DNA of 60,968 nt from [Eubacterium] yurii subsp. margaretiae ATCC 43715 (lineage in GTDB: Bacteria > Bacillota > Clostridia > Peptostreptococcales > Filifactoraceae). This document shows, piece after piece, positions 1 through 10,254 of the stretch. The translations under genes and the position numbers were made by a program. The first letter of the stretch is position 1, and every line of letters begins with the position of its first letter. The notes beneath the pieces were generated by a model. It was given only the letters and a program-made list of their open reading frames with translations. It ran no database searches and was not told where the DNA came from. Location: the NCBI GenBank assembly GCA_000146855.1, contig GL405246.1, positions 327,255 to 388,222 on the forward strand, read 5' to 3'.

Positions 1-173
1 TTTGATTGTATTAAAAAATTAGATAAATAAAAGTCATAATATTTTTTTAATTTTAGGTTTACAATATAAGTGTAACACCTAAAAAATAGTGACTTAGAAA
101 ATATATATTAGTTGTGTTAGAGAAGTTTACATAAAACTTTTCAAATTTAAATATTTTATTTAAGAGGTGTAAA

Positions 174-3100
174 ATGAGTGAATTAATGAGAGGAATTCCT
201 TTTGAAAATATCATAACTTGGTCTTTGGACGAATACAAGAAGATGGGAAGCGTATTTGGGATAAGAAAAGACAAGTTCTATTTCAACAAATCAGGAAAGA
301 AACAAAAAATTGTGCTTGGAGATGAAATATCAACTATAGTAGGACCTGCTGCAGGACCAAACTCTCAACTTGCACAAAATATAGTAGCGTCTTATCTTTC
401 AGGAGCAAGATTCATGGAGCTTAAGACTGTGCAAAAGATGGACGGTAAGGAATTGCAAGACTGTATAGCAAGACCATGTATATATGCAGAAGATGAATGC
501 TACAACTGTGAATGGTCTACAGAGCTTACAGTGCTAATGGCTTATGAAGAATATGTAAAAGCTTACTTTGCCTGTATTGTGCTTGCAAAGGAATTTGGCA
601 TATCAGACAGCCAAGACTTTGCATACAATATGAGTGTCGGATACGACTTGGAAGGTATAAAGCTCCCTAAGATAGACAGCTATATCGAAAATATGAAAGA
701 TGCTTCTAAGACAGAGATATTCAACGAATGTAAGAACTTCTTAAAAGAAAATATATCAATGTTTTCAAAGTTTACACTTGAAGACTTGGAAAAAATATCT
801 CCTAATATCTGTAATTCAGTAACATTGTCAACACTTCACGGATGTCCTGCTGAAGACATTGAAAAGATAAGTTATTATCTTCTTACTGAAAAGAAAGTAA
901 ACGCATTTATAAAATGCAACCCTACTTTACTTGGATATGAATTTGCAAGAAATATGCTTGATAAGATGGGATATGACTATATCGCATTTGACGAACACCA
1001 TTTCAATAACGACTTACAATATGCAGATGCTATTGCAATGTTTAGAAGATTATTGAAGGTTGCTGAAAACGAAGGTAAGGCATTTGGACTTAAGATTACC
1101 AATACCTTCCCTGTACAAGTTAAAAAAGGCGAATTGCCTTCTGAAGAAATGTACATGGCAGGACGTTCTCTATATCTATTGTCATTGTCATTGGCAAGCA
1201 AGCTTTCAACTGAATTTAAGGGACAATTACCTATGGCTTATTCAGGTGGAGCAGATGCATTTAATATAAGAGAAATATTTGAAACCGGAGTAATGCCAAT
1301 AACTGTTGCAACTACAATACTAAAACCTGGTGGATACGAAAGATTCAGACAACTTGCTGAAGAAACTGAAGACTTGATGAAAGATAAATACGAAGGTATA
1401 GACCATGAAAAACTTGCAAAAGTTGTGGCAAATATACCTAATGAAAGAAGAAATCACAAGCTTTATAGAGAAAAAGCAGGAAACAGAAAGACAGATTCTG
1501 AATTGCCACTGTTTGATTGCTACAAGGCACCATGTAAGGACGGAGGTTGTCCGATAGAACAACAAATACCTGAATATCTTAAACTTGTTGCTGACAAGAA
1601 TTACGACAAGGCTATAGAAGTTATAGCAAATGACAATACTGCACCTACTATCTTGGGAGTGCTATGTGCTCATCACTGTCAAGATCGTTGTACAAGAGTT
1701 GACTACGAAAAGACACTTCAAATCAGAGATATGAAACTTATAGCTGCTGACAACGCACAAGATAAGTTTATAAGCAATATCAAAAAAGTTGACTTGAAGA
1801 CTCAAAACAAGGTAGCAGTAATAGGAGCAGGACCTGTAGGTATAGCTGTAGCGTCATATCTTAGAAGAAACGGAGTTGCAGTTACAGTATTTGAAAAACT
1901 TTCAAAACCTTACGGTATAGTAAGCCACATCATACCTGAGTTTAGAATATCAAATGAACAAATCGAAAGAGACTATCAAATAGCTGTAAACCAAGGTGTA
2001 GAATTCAGATTTAACACTGAAGTTAAAGACAGTTATGAAAATCTTCAAAAAGAATATAAATATGTAGTTGTATGTACAGGCGCTTGGGAAAAAGGTCTAT
2101 CACCTGTAAAAGAGGGAGCAGATAAGATAATAGACGCTCTTGAATTCTTAGGTGAATACAAAAATAGCGGAAAAGTAGCAAAAGCTGGAAAGAAGATAGC
2201 GGTTGTTGGAGCCGGAGACGTTGCAATGGACTGCGTAAGAGTGGCAAGCAAACTTGAAGGCGTAGAAAAAGCTGTACTTGTATACAGAAGAACAGAAGCT
2301 TATATGCCTGCTGCACAAGAAGAAGTGGATCACATCAAAAAAGAAGGTATAGAAATAATGGAACTTACAGCTCCTGTAAGTTTTGACGGCAAGACTTTCA
2401 AATGTGAAAAGATGACTCTTGGAGATTTTGACGAAAGTGGAAGAAAATCTGTAGTAGGAACAGGAGAAATCTTGAATCTTGACTTTGATACAGTAGTAGG
2501 AGCTACAGGTGCAAGAGTTGATGTAAGCACATTTGCTGAAAATAAACTTTCTGTTGATAAAAAAGGCTATGCTGTACTAAGTGCTACAAACGAAACAAGT
2601 CAAAAAGACGTATATGTAGCCGGAGATTGCAAGAGAGGACCTTCTACTATAGTAAAAGGTATGGGAGATGCTAAGAAGATAGCCCTTGATATAATGTCAA
2701 AAGAAAATATCAAAGCGGACTTTGTAAAATTCGACATAGTTGAAGACGAAAACGAACTTTACAAGAGAAGAGCAATACTTGTATTACCTAAAGTTGGAGA
2801 AAAAGAAGGGGACAGATGTTTAAAATGCGACCAAATATGTGAAGTCTGCGTACAAGTTTGCCCTAATAGAGCCAATGTAATGGTAGAAGTAGATGGATAT
2901 GAACTTGGTCATCAAATAGTGCATATAGATGGAATGTGTAACGAATGCGGTAACTGCGGAGTGTTCTGTCCACATGCAGGAAGACCTTACAAAGACAAAT
3001 TTACAGTATTTTGGACACTTTACGATTTTGAAGAATCAACTAACGAAGGATTCTACAAAAAACCTGACGGCACTTACCTTTTCAGAGTTGGAAAAGATGT

Positions 3101-3221
3101 AGTTGAATACAAAAAGGGTGGAGATAACATTCCTAAGCAATATATCAACATGCTTGAACAACTTGAAGAAAAATATTCATATTATGTGATAGAAAATATA
3201 GTTGAAAGACCTTTCGTATAG
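174..3221 (+). CDS. ygfK: YgfK-type putative selenate reductase / flavin-FeS oxidoreductase
   Basis: A 1015-residue protein with the YgfK architecture. The N-terminal half (about residues 1-440) resembles a TIM-barrel dehydrogenase. A Cys-rich linker (CKDGGCPIEQQIP, about residues 455-470) leads to a GltD-like FAD/NAD(P) module with two dinucleotide folds (AVIGAGPVGIA and AVVGAGDVAMD). The C-terminus carries two ferredoxin-type clusters (CDQICEVCVQVCP and CNECGNCGVFCP). The family is encoded with selenium-dependent molybdenum hydroxylases and purine catabolism genes in Clostridia and E. coli, where it is thought to move electrons; the selenate reductase name is historical. The ATG is preceded by AAGAGGTG. 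ssnA lies downstream, as in E. coli, but no molybdenum hydroxylase subunit is present in this window. Confidence 0.9.
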   Translation: MSELMRGIPFENIITWSLDEYKKMGSVFGIRKDKFYFNKSGKKQKIVLGDEISTIVGPAAGPNSQLAQNIVASYLSGARFMELKTVQKMDGKELQDCIARPCIYAEDECYNCEWSTELTVLMAYEEYVKAYFACIVLAKEFGISDSQDFAYNMSVGYDLEGIKLPKIDSYIENMKDASKTEIFNECKNFLKENISMFSKFTLEDLEKISPNICNSVTLSTLHGCPAEDIEKISYYLLTEKKVNAFIKCNPTLLGYEFARNMLDKMGYDYIAFDEHHFNNDLQYADAIAMFRRLLKVAENEGKAFGLKITNTFPVQVKKGELPSEEMYMAGRSLYLLSLSLASKLSTEFKGQLPMAYSGGADAFNIREIFETGVMPITVATTILKPGGYERFRQLAEETEDLMKDKYEGIDHEKLAKVVANIPNERRNHKLYREKAGNRKTDSELPLFDCYKAPCKDGGCPIEQQIPEYLKLVADKNYDKAIEVIANDNTAPTILGVLCAHHCQDRCTRVDYEKTLQIRDMKLIAADNAQDKFISNIKKVDLKTQNKVAVIGAGPVGIAVASYLRRNGVAVTVFEKLSKPYGIVSHIIPEFRISNEQIERDYQIAVNQGVEFRFNTEVKDSYENLQKEYKYVVVCTGAWEKGLSPVKEGADKIIDALEFLGEYKNSGKVAKAGKKIAVVGAGDVAMDCVRVASKLEGVEKAVLVYRRTEAYMPAAQEEVDHIKKEGIEIMELTAPVSFDGKTFKCEKMTLGDFDESGRKSVVGTGEILNLDFDTVVGATGARVDVSTFAENKLSVDKKGYAVLSATNETSQKDVYVAGDCKRGPSTIVKGMGDAKKIALDIMSKENIKADFVKFDIVEDENELYKRRAILVLPKVGEKEGDRCLKCDQICEVCVQVCPNRANVMVEVDGYELGHQIVHIDGMCNECGNCGVFCPHAGRPYKDKFTVFWTLYDFEESTNEGFYKKPDGTYLFRVGKDVVEYKKGGDNIPKQYINMLEQLEEKYSYYVIENIVERPFV

Positions 3222-3237
3222 AAAAGTCTGAAAAATA

Positions 3238-3282
3238 ATCTTATGGGGCGGATTGCAATAATATGCGTTCGCCCTGTAAGAT
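3238..3282 (+). terminator. Stem-loop after ygfK
   Basis: ATCTTA pairs with TAAGAT, and GGGGCG pairs with CGCCC inside it, with small bulges. No strong T tract follows, so it could be a weak terminator or a 3'-end stabiliser. Confidence 0.45.
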
Positions 3283-3370
3283 AAAGTTAATAAATTAGAA
3301 TAAAAGCGCATTCAAAGAGCCATACAAAATATCTCATCAATCTTTTAATAGTAAGCTGTAAATTATGCTT

Positions 3371-3484
3371 ATGCTAAAGACCAATTAAATTGTCCTAAAA
3401 ATATATTAAGTATGATTGTTGAAAACTAAAAAAATAATATTTCAATAAATCTAAATATATGACATTATAAATGGTGATTAGTAT
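3371..3484 (+). repeat. MITE-like dispersed repeat, copy A
   Basis: A 114-bp element starting ATGCTAAAGACCA and ending TGGTGATTAGTAT. Its core (GTTGAAAACTAAAAAAATA, then TTCAATAAAT) is shared with the copies at 12933, 17434 and, in reverse, 54102. The ends are imperfect inverted repeats. It fills most of the 310-bp gap between ygfK and the next gene. Confidence 0.75.
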
Positions 3485-3531
3485 TAATACAAAGATATGC
3501 AGAAATATTGTGGGGAAAAGGAAGTGAAGTT

Positions 3532-4179
3532 ATGATTTATTATTTTCCATCATGTAATTTCAAAAAGGCACATGCTGAAGTAAGCGAGAAAATCTGTTCA
3601 TATCTTACAGCTAAGAATGTAAAAATATTAGGATGTTGCAGGGTATCCCAGGACTTACTCAAAGAAGGAGATACTATACTTACAAATTGCACCAACTGTG
3701 CCATTATTACAAATGAACTCAGTCCTAATACGCAGGAAAAAAGCGTTTACGAATTTATCTTGGAAGATGATGACTTCCCTTGGAAGGATTTTCACGGAGA
3801 AGAGATAAGTGTGCAGGACTGTTGGAAATCTCGCAAAAAAGACAGTGCGCAAAATGCAGTGAGAAAATGCCTTGAAAAGATGAACATTAAGGCAGTTGAG
3901 ATTGAGGAAAACTTTGAAAAGACGAAGTTTTGCGGTATATGGAATCTGTCGGAGGTAACTCCACTTAATATGAAAACAGCTCCAAGACTTTTCAAAGAGA
4001 TAGGAGAAAAATATACCACTGTTCTTTCAGAGGAAGAAAAATTGAAAAAAATGAATGAGCAGGTAGCAAGGCATAAGACTGATAGAACCTTAGTATACTG
4101 TAATACCTGTGAAAGCGGACTGAAATTGGGAGAAGGAAAACCTGTTCACTTGGCTGAACTTATTTCAGCAAGATTATAA
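3532..4179 (+). CDS. Cys-rich HdrB-like (CCG-type) protein
   Basis: 215 residues. The start was chosen at the ATG after GGAAGTGAAG. Cysteines occur as PSCNFKK near the start, GCCR (about residue 35), TNCTNC (about residue 55) and CNTCESGL near the C-terminus. This resembles the CCG domains of heterodisulfide reductase HdrB and related Fe-S proteins, though the spacing is not canonical. There is no signal peptide or membrane segment. It lies between ygfK and ssnA, which suggests a role as redox partner in the same purine/selenium pathway. That role is inferred from position only. Confidence 0.55.
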   Translation: MIYYFPSCNFKKAHAEVSEKICSYLTAKNVKILGCCRVSQDLLKEGDTILTNCTNCAIITNELSPNTQEKSVYEFILEDDDFPWKDFHGEEISVQDCWKSRKKDSAQNAVRKCLEKMNIKAVEIEENFEKTKFCGIWNLSEVTPLNMKTAPRLFKEIGEKYTTVLSEEEKLKKMNEQVARHKTDRTLVYCNTCESGLKLGEGKPVHLAELISARL

Positions 4180-4470
4180 ATTAATATTGCAATTCTTTTA
4201 ATCTATGGATGATATATTTATTTTTAAATACTTATATGAATTTCAGACATAGAAAAAAATATTATTTTTTAAGAATACATTTTTAAATAGATGTCTGCAC
4301 TAAAATTTTGATAGTATAAGTCTGATTTTAACTAAAAATAAATAAGATGATATACAATAATTTAAACAGATTTTTGTAAAGATATGAAATAATTTACATT
4401 TCTGTCATAGGGAAAGCTATAGACCTTATTGCAGATTAATTATAAAATTTTAATAACAGAGGTGAAGAAT

Positions 4471-5793
4471 ATGATAATAGGTAACGGAAGACTTATAACA
4501 AATTCGGATAAAGTCGGATTTATGGACAATGGAGCCGTACTTGTAAAAGACAATGTGATTGTAGAAGTTGGAAACTTTGAAGAACTTAAAAAAGCTCATC
4601 CAGGTGAAGAAGTTCTTGATGCCCAAGGTAATTTGATTATGCCGGGTATGATATGTGCTCACTCACATATATACAGCTCTTATGCAAGAGGTATGGCACC
4701 AAGCGGAGTAACAGACAATTTCTTCAATATACTTGAAAATCTTTGGTGGAAATTAGACAGATCACTTCAAATAGAAGATATTAAACTTAATGCTTTTACA
4801 ACTTATGCCGAATCTATTAGAGCCGGTGTTACTACATTGATAGATCACCATGCGAGTGGACATTGTATAGAAGGAAGTTTGTTTGCTCTTGAAGAGTCTG
4901 CCAAGAAGATAGGGGTAAGAACTTCACTTTGCTTTGAAACTACTGACAGAGACGGAAAAGAAGCTACAAAAGCCGGAATAAAAGAAAATGTTGACTTTAT
5001 AAAACACTGCCTAAAAGAAGATGACGACATGGTTAAGGCACTTTTCGGAATGCATGCGTCATTTACTATATCAGATGAAACTATGGCTTTGGTAAAAGAA
5101 GCTATGCAAGGCGTAGATGCAGGATATCACATTCACGTTACTGAAGGTATAGAAGATCAATACGACAGCCTTAAGAAATACGGCAGAAAAGTAGGAGAAA
5201 GACTATTCGACTGGGGAATACTTGGCGATAAGACGCTTGCAATCCACTGCATACATCTAAGCCAAAGCGAAATGGATATAATCAAGGCTACTGATACAAG
5301 TGTAGTAACAAATCCTGAATCAAATATGAACAATGCAGTAGGAGCTCCTCCTGTAGTACAATTATTGAAAAAAGGCGTAAGAGTAGGACTTGGCTCAGAT
5401 GCATACACTCAAGATATGTTTGAATCTATGAAGGTATCAAACATATTGCAAAGCCACCACTTAGCAGATCCTACAGTAGGATTTATGGAAACAAAGGCAT
5501 TGCAATTTGACAACAACCCTGCAATTTGTGCTAAATATTGGAACAAACCACTTGGTAAGATAGAAAAAGGAGCATTTGCAGATATTATAGTAGTTGACTA
5601 CAAACCACACACACCAATAGGCGAAAACAACTGGTTTGGACATCTTCTATTTGGAGTAAACGGTGGTATGGTAAGACATACTATGATAAACGGAAAACTT
5701 GTAATGAAAGACAGAGTAATACTTACTGTTGATATGGACAAGATAAATGCCGACTCAGCTCAAAGAGCAGCTAAGATATGGAAGAATATGTAA
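4471..5793 (+). CDS. ssnA: Putative aminohydrolase SsnA
   Basis: 440 residues of the amidohydrolase superfamily (TIM barrel). Metal ligands are visible: HSH at residues 64-66 (ICAHSHIYSS), H in YHIHVTEG, H in AIHCIHLS and D in GLGSDAYTQ. The family resembles guanine deaminase and chlorohydrolase, and is usually found with ygfK and selenium-dependent xanthine dehydrogenase genes, so a role in deaminating a purine or related N-heterocycle is likely; the substrate is unknown. The start follows AGAGGTGAAGAAT. An in-frame codon upstream at 4429 has no ribosome binding site. Confidence 0.88.
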   Translation: MIIGNGRLITNSDKVGFMDNGAVLVKDNVIVEVGNFEELKKAHPGEEVLDAQGNLIMPGMICAHSHIYSSYARGMAPSGVTDNFFNILENLWWKLDRSLQIEDIKLNAFTTYAESIRAGVTTLIDHHASGHCIEGSLFALEESAKKIGVRTSLCFETTDRDGKEATKAGIKENVDFIKHCLKEDDDMVKALFGMHASFTISDETMALVKEAMQGVDAGYHIHVTEGIEDQYDSLKKYGRKVGERLFDWGILGDKTLAIHCIHLSQSEMDIIKATDTSVVTNPESNMNNAVGAPPVVQLLKKGVRVGLGSDAYTQDMFESMKVSNILQSHHLADPTVGFMETKALQFDNNPAICAKYWNKPLGKIEKGAFADIIVVDYKPHTPIGENNWFGHLLFGVNGGMVRHTMINGKLVMKDRVILTVDMDKINADSAQRAAKIWKNM

Positions 5794-5921
5794 TATAAGA
5801 ATAGTTTAATACTAATTTGGATATTTGAAAAAATCTTTGCTAAACTACAATTTAAGATAGATAAGAATTTTTAACATCAGATGTTTTTTTAAAATATTAA
5901 ATATTAGTATAAATATATTAG

Positions 5922-5947
5922 AAAGAGGGGATATCCCCTCTTTTTTT
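5922..5947 (+). terminator. Rho-independent terminator after ssnA
   Basis: AAAGAGGGGATATCCCCTCT is a perfect palindromic stem followed by a run of T. Confidence 0.9.
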
Positions 5948-6462
5948 GTAGCTTTTATAATAATACGATTATCAATTTAATATATAGATATGTTATTGAG
6001 ATTTTATTGAAATAGAACATTATTGATGAAAATATTATACATAAAAATATATTGATGCAATAAAACAGGGATTTTTCTTGAACAAAAATTATTAGATTTA
6101 AAGTGGAAAAAATATTAGTAAGGGCTTAATTACTGTGAATAAAATAAAGATTAGAACAAATATACATAATTTAAAGATGTACTTTTACAAAACTCATAAC
6201 TAATGTATAATGAGAAAAGATTAATATCGTTAAAAATGAAAATTCTTTGCTTAAGAGCAAAATAACTTAAATTAGCTTAACTATTTGATAGAATAAAAGA
6301 AAGTACATCTTAAAGTTATATGAGGAATATTGATAAGCCAAGTAAGAGTTAGTAGATAGAAAGTTTGTTTTAGGCAGCGTCAATAACATTATATACAAAA
6401 TGTACATCTATGACAAGGATGTTGATACTACTTCGAAAATAATTTAATAAGAGGATAGGAAC
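5948..6462. other. AT-rich non-coding stretch with a 12-bp inverted repeat
   Basis: No gene is supported here. AAGATGTACTTT at 6174-6185 is matched by its exact reverse complement at 6300-6311, bounding 138 bp. This could be a small degenerate mobile element or a long-range stem. Confidence 0.4.
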
Positions 6463-7653
6463 ATGGATAAAAAAGATGATATTATACTGGTAAATCAAGA
6501 ATCCCTTTCAAAAAAGATTTATTTTATAAGGGGACAAAAAAGTCATGCTTGACTTTGAATTAGCTGAAATCTATGGATATGAAACTAAGCGATTTAATCA
6601 GAAGGTCAAAAGAAATATTGAGAAATTTGATGAAGATTTTATGTTTCAATTAACTGACGAAGAAGTGGCGGAACTTTCAAGGTCACAAAATGTGACCTTG
6701 AACAAAAGTGCAGGGCGAGGTAGTAATATTTAAGTGCAATCCTCAACTAAAATATGGATTTTTACTTTAATAATATTGAGAAATTTGATGAAGATTTCAA
6801 ATTTCAACTCACTAAAGATGAATGGGAATTTTTGAGGTCGAAATTTTCGACCTCAAAATCGGAAACAGGGTCAGAAGGTAGAAGATATCTGCCTTTTACT
6901 AAGCAGGGAATTTATATGTTAATGACAGTTCTTAAAGGAGAGCTTGCCATAAAGCAGAGTAAAGCTTTGATCCGTACTTTCAAGCAAATGAAAGACTATA
7001 TTGTAGAAAATCAAGGATTGATAGGACAAAGAGAATTTTTACAGCTCTCAATGCAGATTACAAGTAATGTTGTGGAAATGCAGGATTTGAGACGAGATTT
7101 AATAGATGTCGAAGATAAGGTAGCAGGATTGGTGGACAGCTTGAATGATGTGGTGCATAAATCAGAACTGTCTGACTTGATTCTTGATCTTAGCAATCCT
7201 CAAATAAAATATGGATTTTTACTTCTAAACGGACAGCCGATAGAAGCAAATCTTGCTTATAAAGACATTTACAGCATAGCCAAAAAAAGTATTTATATTG
7301 TTGATAATTACATCGGAGTCAAAACCTTAGTCTTATTAAAAGATGTTCCCTCATCTGTAGAAGTCATCATATTTAGTGACAATATTGGTAAAGGACTTCA
7401 TACTATTGAATATCAAGATTTTTGTAAAGAATATCCATTTGTAAATATAAAATTTCAAAAATCAGGTGGAGAGTTTCATGACAGATATATAATTATTGAT
7501 TGGAATAGCAAACATCAGCGAATCTACCATTGTGGAGCATCTTCCAAAGATGCAGGTCAAAGAATCACAAGTATAACTGAAGTGGTCGATTAGATGATCT
7601 ATACAGACCTTATTAACAAACTATTGAAAAACCCTATTTTGAAGTTAAAATAA
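6463..7653 (+). pseudogene. Broken ORF6N-domain (RhuM-like) gene, mosaic of two copies
   Basis: A gene with a good ribosome binding site (GAGGATAGGA) starts at 6463 (MDKKDDIILVNQESLS) but stops at 6550-6552. The ORF6N domain (MLDFELAEIYGYETKRFNQ) continues in another frame to a stop at 6731-6733. A short DNA piece at 6736-6768 is nearly identical to 7193-7224, which encodes NPQIKYGFLLLNG. The ORF6N segment IEKFDEDF then restarts at 6754 and reads to a TAG at 7591. Beyond that TAG the same frame continues with YTDLINKLLKNPILKLK to 7653, the expected C-terminus. This looks like recombination between tandem copies followed by decay. ORF6N proteins are typical of phage and mobile DNA. The 6754-7593 part (279 codons) could still be translated. 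Confidence 0.75.
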
Positions 7654-7818
7654 AAATGAAAAACATATTGGAAATTTGAAAAAAATATGTATCAAATACT
7701 TGGCACAAGTATTTTAAAAATAAATATCATTGAATTATTTCTTATTTGTATTTATAATGGTTGTAGGATTTGTTTTTATTACTATTATCTATTACTAAAT
7801 TAATAAGGAGCGAGAAAA

Positions 7819-8679
7819 ATGAGATTTAAAATACTGAAAAGACTAAGCATATCCTTAATTATATGCTTATCAGTCTTGACACCTTTTGCAGATGCTCAGA
7901 CTATTTCAACTGATAAATATGATTTGGATTTAAACGGAACAAAAGAGTGGATACAAGTAAATGTTAAAAAGGTTGATGAATATACTTCTTTGCCTGAATA
8001 TATAGAGATTAAATATAATGCTCCTGACAGTTCGGTACCAAGTTCCTATGGTCGTCTTGATATACCTGGTGAGGATAAATTGGCTTACAATAACATAAAA
8101 GTTGTAGACATAAATCCTAATGACGGGCAAAAAGAGATATTGTTAATGCTTAGAGGAACTGAGTATTTTTACAATGAAGTTCAGTTATATACACTTACTA
8201 ATAAAAAATTGCGTTATATTGGTAAAATAGAAAGTATCTCAGTACTTGTAAGTGTAGGAGTAAATAAGAAAACAAATACACTTGACCTTAACGCTGAAAC
8301 AGATTTTCCTATACAAAGTATATATTATAGAAAATTTATAGTGTCAGGTGGAAAACTAAAAGAAACTACACCTAATGAAGTAAATATATCATATTTCAGA
8401 GAGAAAATAGTCTTGACTGCACAAAAAAGTATTAATGTATATTCAAATACAAAGTTTAATAAAAAGGCTTTTGTAATAAAAGCAGGAGAAAAAATAACTT
8501 TTATATCAGCAAATAAAAAAGGCGCTTATGCTAAGGTACGAAACAGTAGCGGAAAAACAGGATTTATACAAATAATTGAGACTCCTGAAAAATACGCTTA
8601 TGCATTAAAGCAATATCCGAATGTTTCTATTGAAGGAAATGATGGTAGTCCGTTTAAAGGTGCTCTTCATTGGAATTGA
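7819..8679 (+). CDS. Secreted protein with C-terminal SH3-like domain
   Basis: 286 residues. The N-terminus is a signal peptide (KRLSISLIICLSVLTPFADA, cleaved about residue 26). The middle (about 27-190) is beta-rich with no recognised family. Residues about 195-255 (INVYSN...AYAKVRNSSGKTGFIQI) look like a bacterial SH3-type domain that often binds cell wall. The ATG follows AAGGAGCG. It stands alone between convergent or unrelated genes and is followed by a hairpin. Function unknown; probably cell-wall associated. Confidence 0.65.
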   Translation: MRFKILKRLSISLIICLSVLTPFADAQTISTDKYDLDLNGTKEWIQVNVKKVDEYTSLPEYIEIKYNAPDSSVPSSYGRLDIPGEDKLAYNNIKVVDINPNDGQKEILLMLRGTEYFYNEVQLYTLTNKKLRYIGKIESISVLVSVGVNKKTNTLDLNAETDFPIQSIYYRKFIVSGGKLKETTPNEVNISYFREKIVLTAQKSINVYSNTKFNKKAFVIKAGEKITFISANKKGAYAKVRNSSGKTGFIQIIETPEKYAYALKQYPNVSIEGNDGSPFKGALHWN

Positions 8680-8848
8680 TAGTGAAAGCTTAGAAGATAG
8701 TAATAAATTTTTAAATGTATAAATGCTACTTGTGCTAAATAGCGTTAAAAAAGTCAAATAAGGTTAAGTTTGAATGTATATTTTAAAACTTTAGTGATTA
8801 ATTAAGTAAGATATTTAATGATAGTTTAATAACTTTTTAGTATTAGAT

Positions 8849-8902
8849 GAAGATAACTGTGGAAAAATGGAAGTCCTTTTTTCACAGTCTCCAGTTATCT
8901 TC
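8849..8902. terminator. Hairpin after the SH3-domain gene
   Basis: GAAGATAACTG pairs perfectly with CAGTTATCTTC, with an inner GTGGAAAAA/TTTTTTCAC stem. A T run is not strong on either side, so termination is probable but not certain. Confidence 0.6.
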
Positions 8903-9041
8903 AATTTAGGAAGAAACTTATTTTTAAAATTATAGCTTTACTATATTATAATAAACTTTCTTATAACTATGAGAAATATAATTTTATTATCTATAGTGTA
9001 CAATTGATAATACAATGTGTGTTAACTGAATTTATTAATTA

Positions 9042-9158
9042 ATACTAATCACCATTTATAATACCAAGTATTTATTCTAAATGACTCTATTCATTGTATA
9101 GATTTTCAGAAATTTTGTTGTAATTTAATTATATGGCTTTTTAAAAGGTTTTTAGTAT
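9042..9158 (-). repeat. MITE-like repeat, degenerate copy E
   Basis: A 117-bp stretch bounded by ATACTAATCACCATTTATAA and TTTTTAGTAT. Its left end is the exact reverse complement of about 25 bp at the right end of copy A. The interior has diverged. A solo TGATTAGTAT end lies at 9241-9250. With hairpins at 8849 and 9204, this accounts for most of the 8680-9273 gap. Confidence 0.55.
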
Positions 9159-9198
9159 AATCTGACAAATATTAGTATTTGTGCAATTCCTTTTACAT

Positions 9199-9236
9199 AA
9201 AAAATATCTATTGGAGTTTTCCCCAACAGATATAAT
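9199..9236 (-). terminator. Terminator of asnA
   Basis: On the minus strand ATATCTGTTGG pairs with CCAATAGATAT (one mismatch), followed by a T run. It lies about 40 bp after the asnA stop. Confidence 0.85.
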
Positions 9237-9273
9237 AAAGTGATTAGTATTTACATAAGATTAGTTTTATTTC

Positions 9274-10254
9274 TTACAATAACTCTATTCCCATTTCCTG
9301 ACATTTTTTAATGTTTTTTTCGTCCCATACTGATGATTGGACTTCGCCTATATGTCTTTTTTCAAGCATATACATACATATTCTCGATTGACCTATACCG
9401 CCACCTATAGTAAGGGGGAGTTTGCCGTCGAGCAGGTCTTTGTGATAGTTAAGTGTCAGTCTATCAGTTGTGCCGGCTTTTTCTGTTTGGCTCATCAGAG
9501 ATTTTTCATCGACTCTTATACCCATGCTTGACAGCTCTATGGCAGCATCATGCACCGGATTGTAGAATAATATATCTCCGTTTAGCGACCAGTCGTCATA
9601 GTCTGGGCTTCTAAGGTCGTGTTTTTCTCCGTTTGACAGTTCATTTCCTATGCCTTGGATAAATACAGCCTTTTTCTCCTTACATATTGCAATTTCTCTT
9701 TCTTTTGGACTGAGATTCGGGTATTTTTGCAAAAGTTCTTCAGAAGATATGAAAAATATCTCTTCAGGCAGTTTTTCGCTAAAATATCCTGCATATTTTT
9801 CATTTATCATATTTTCTGTATCTTTGAATACTCTATAGATTTTTCTCACTATGTCATGTAGGAATTTTTCGTTTCTGTCTTGAGCGGAGATTATACTTTC
9901 CCAGTCCCATTGGTCTACGTAGATTGAGTGAACTTCATCCATCTCTTCATCTCTTCTTATGGCGTTCATATCAGTATAAAGTCCTTCACCTACAGCAAAT
10001 CCGTATTTTTTCAAGGCAAATCTCTTCCATTTTGCCAAAGATTGCACTATCTCAACATCTATCTTGGAATCACCAAGGTCAAAGGCTACAGGTCTTTCCA
10101 CCCCTGTTAGGTTGTCATTTAGACCTGATGAAGGCTCTACAAAAAGTGGAGCAGACACTCTGGTAAGATTGAGCGCCTTTGCAAGATTTATCTGAAAAAA
10201 GTCCTTTACGGTCTTTATAGCTATCTGAGTATTTTTGTTGTCCAATTTTTTCAT
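9274..10254 (-). CDS. asnA: Aspartate--ammonia ligase
   Basis: 326 residues, close to the usual 330 of AsnA, which makes asparagine from aspartate, ammonia and ATP in the cytoplasm. The class II aminoacyl-tRNA-synthetase-like fold is visible: [19 protein letters not shown] near residue 40, VDQWDWE and SIYVDQ mid-protein, and the motif 3-like [17 protein letters not shown] near the C-terminus. The start was set at [10 protein letters not shown] because CAGGAGGCTTTT precedes it; an upstream in-frame codon has no ribosome binding site. I saw no T-box leader. Confidence 0.95.
   Translation of the reverse strand: MKKLDNKNTQIAIKTVKDFFQINLAKALNLTRVSAPLFVEPSSGLNDNLTGVERPVAFDLGDSKIDVEIVQSLAKWKRFALKKYGFAVGEGLYTDMNAIRRDEEMDEVHSIYVDQWDWESIISAQDRNEKFLHDIVRKIYRVFKDTENMINEKYAGYFSEKLPEEIFFISSEELLQKYPNLSPKEREIAICKEKKAVFIQGIGNELSNGEKHDLRSPDYDDWSLNGDILFYNPVHDAAIELSSMGIRVDEKSLMSQTEKAGTTDRLTLNYHKDLLDGKLPLTIGGGIGQSRICMYMLEKRHIGEVQSSVWDEKNIKKCQEMGIELL

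Noticed and set aside
3223..3232. Third regulator site (AAAGTCTGAA)
   Set aside because: A single copy at the end of ygfK with no partner 22 bp away and no promoter nearby. Chance in AT-rich DNA is likely.
6754..7593. Intact ORF6N gene from 6754
   Set aside because: It has no ribosome binding site, lacks the domain's N-terminus and stops at an amber codon before the expected C-terminus, so it fits a fragment of a broken gene better.
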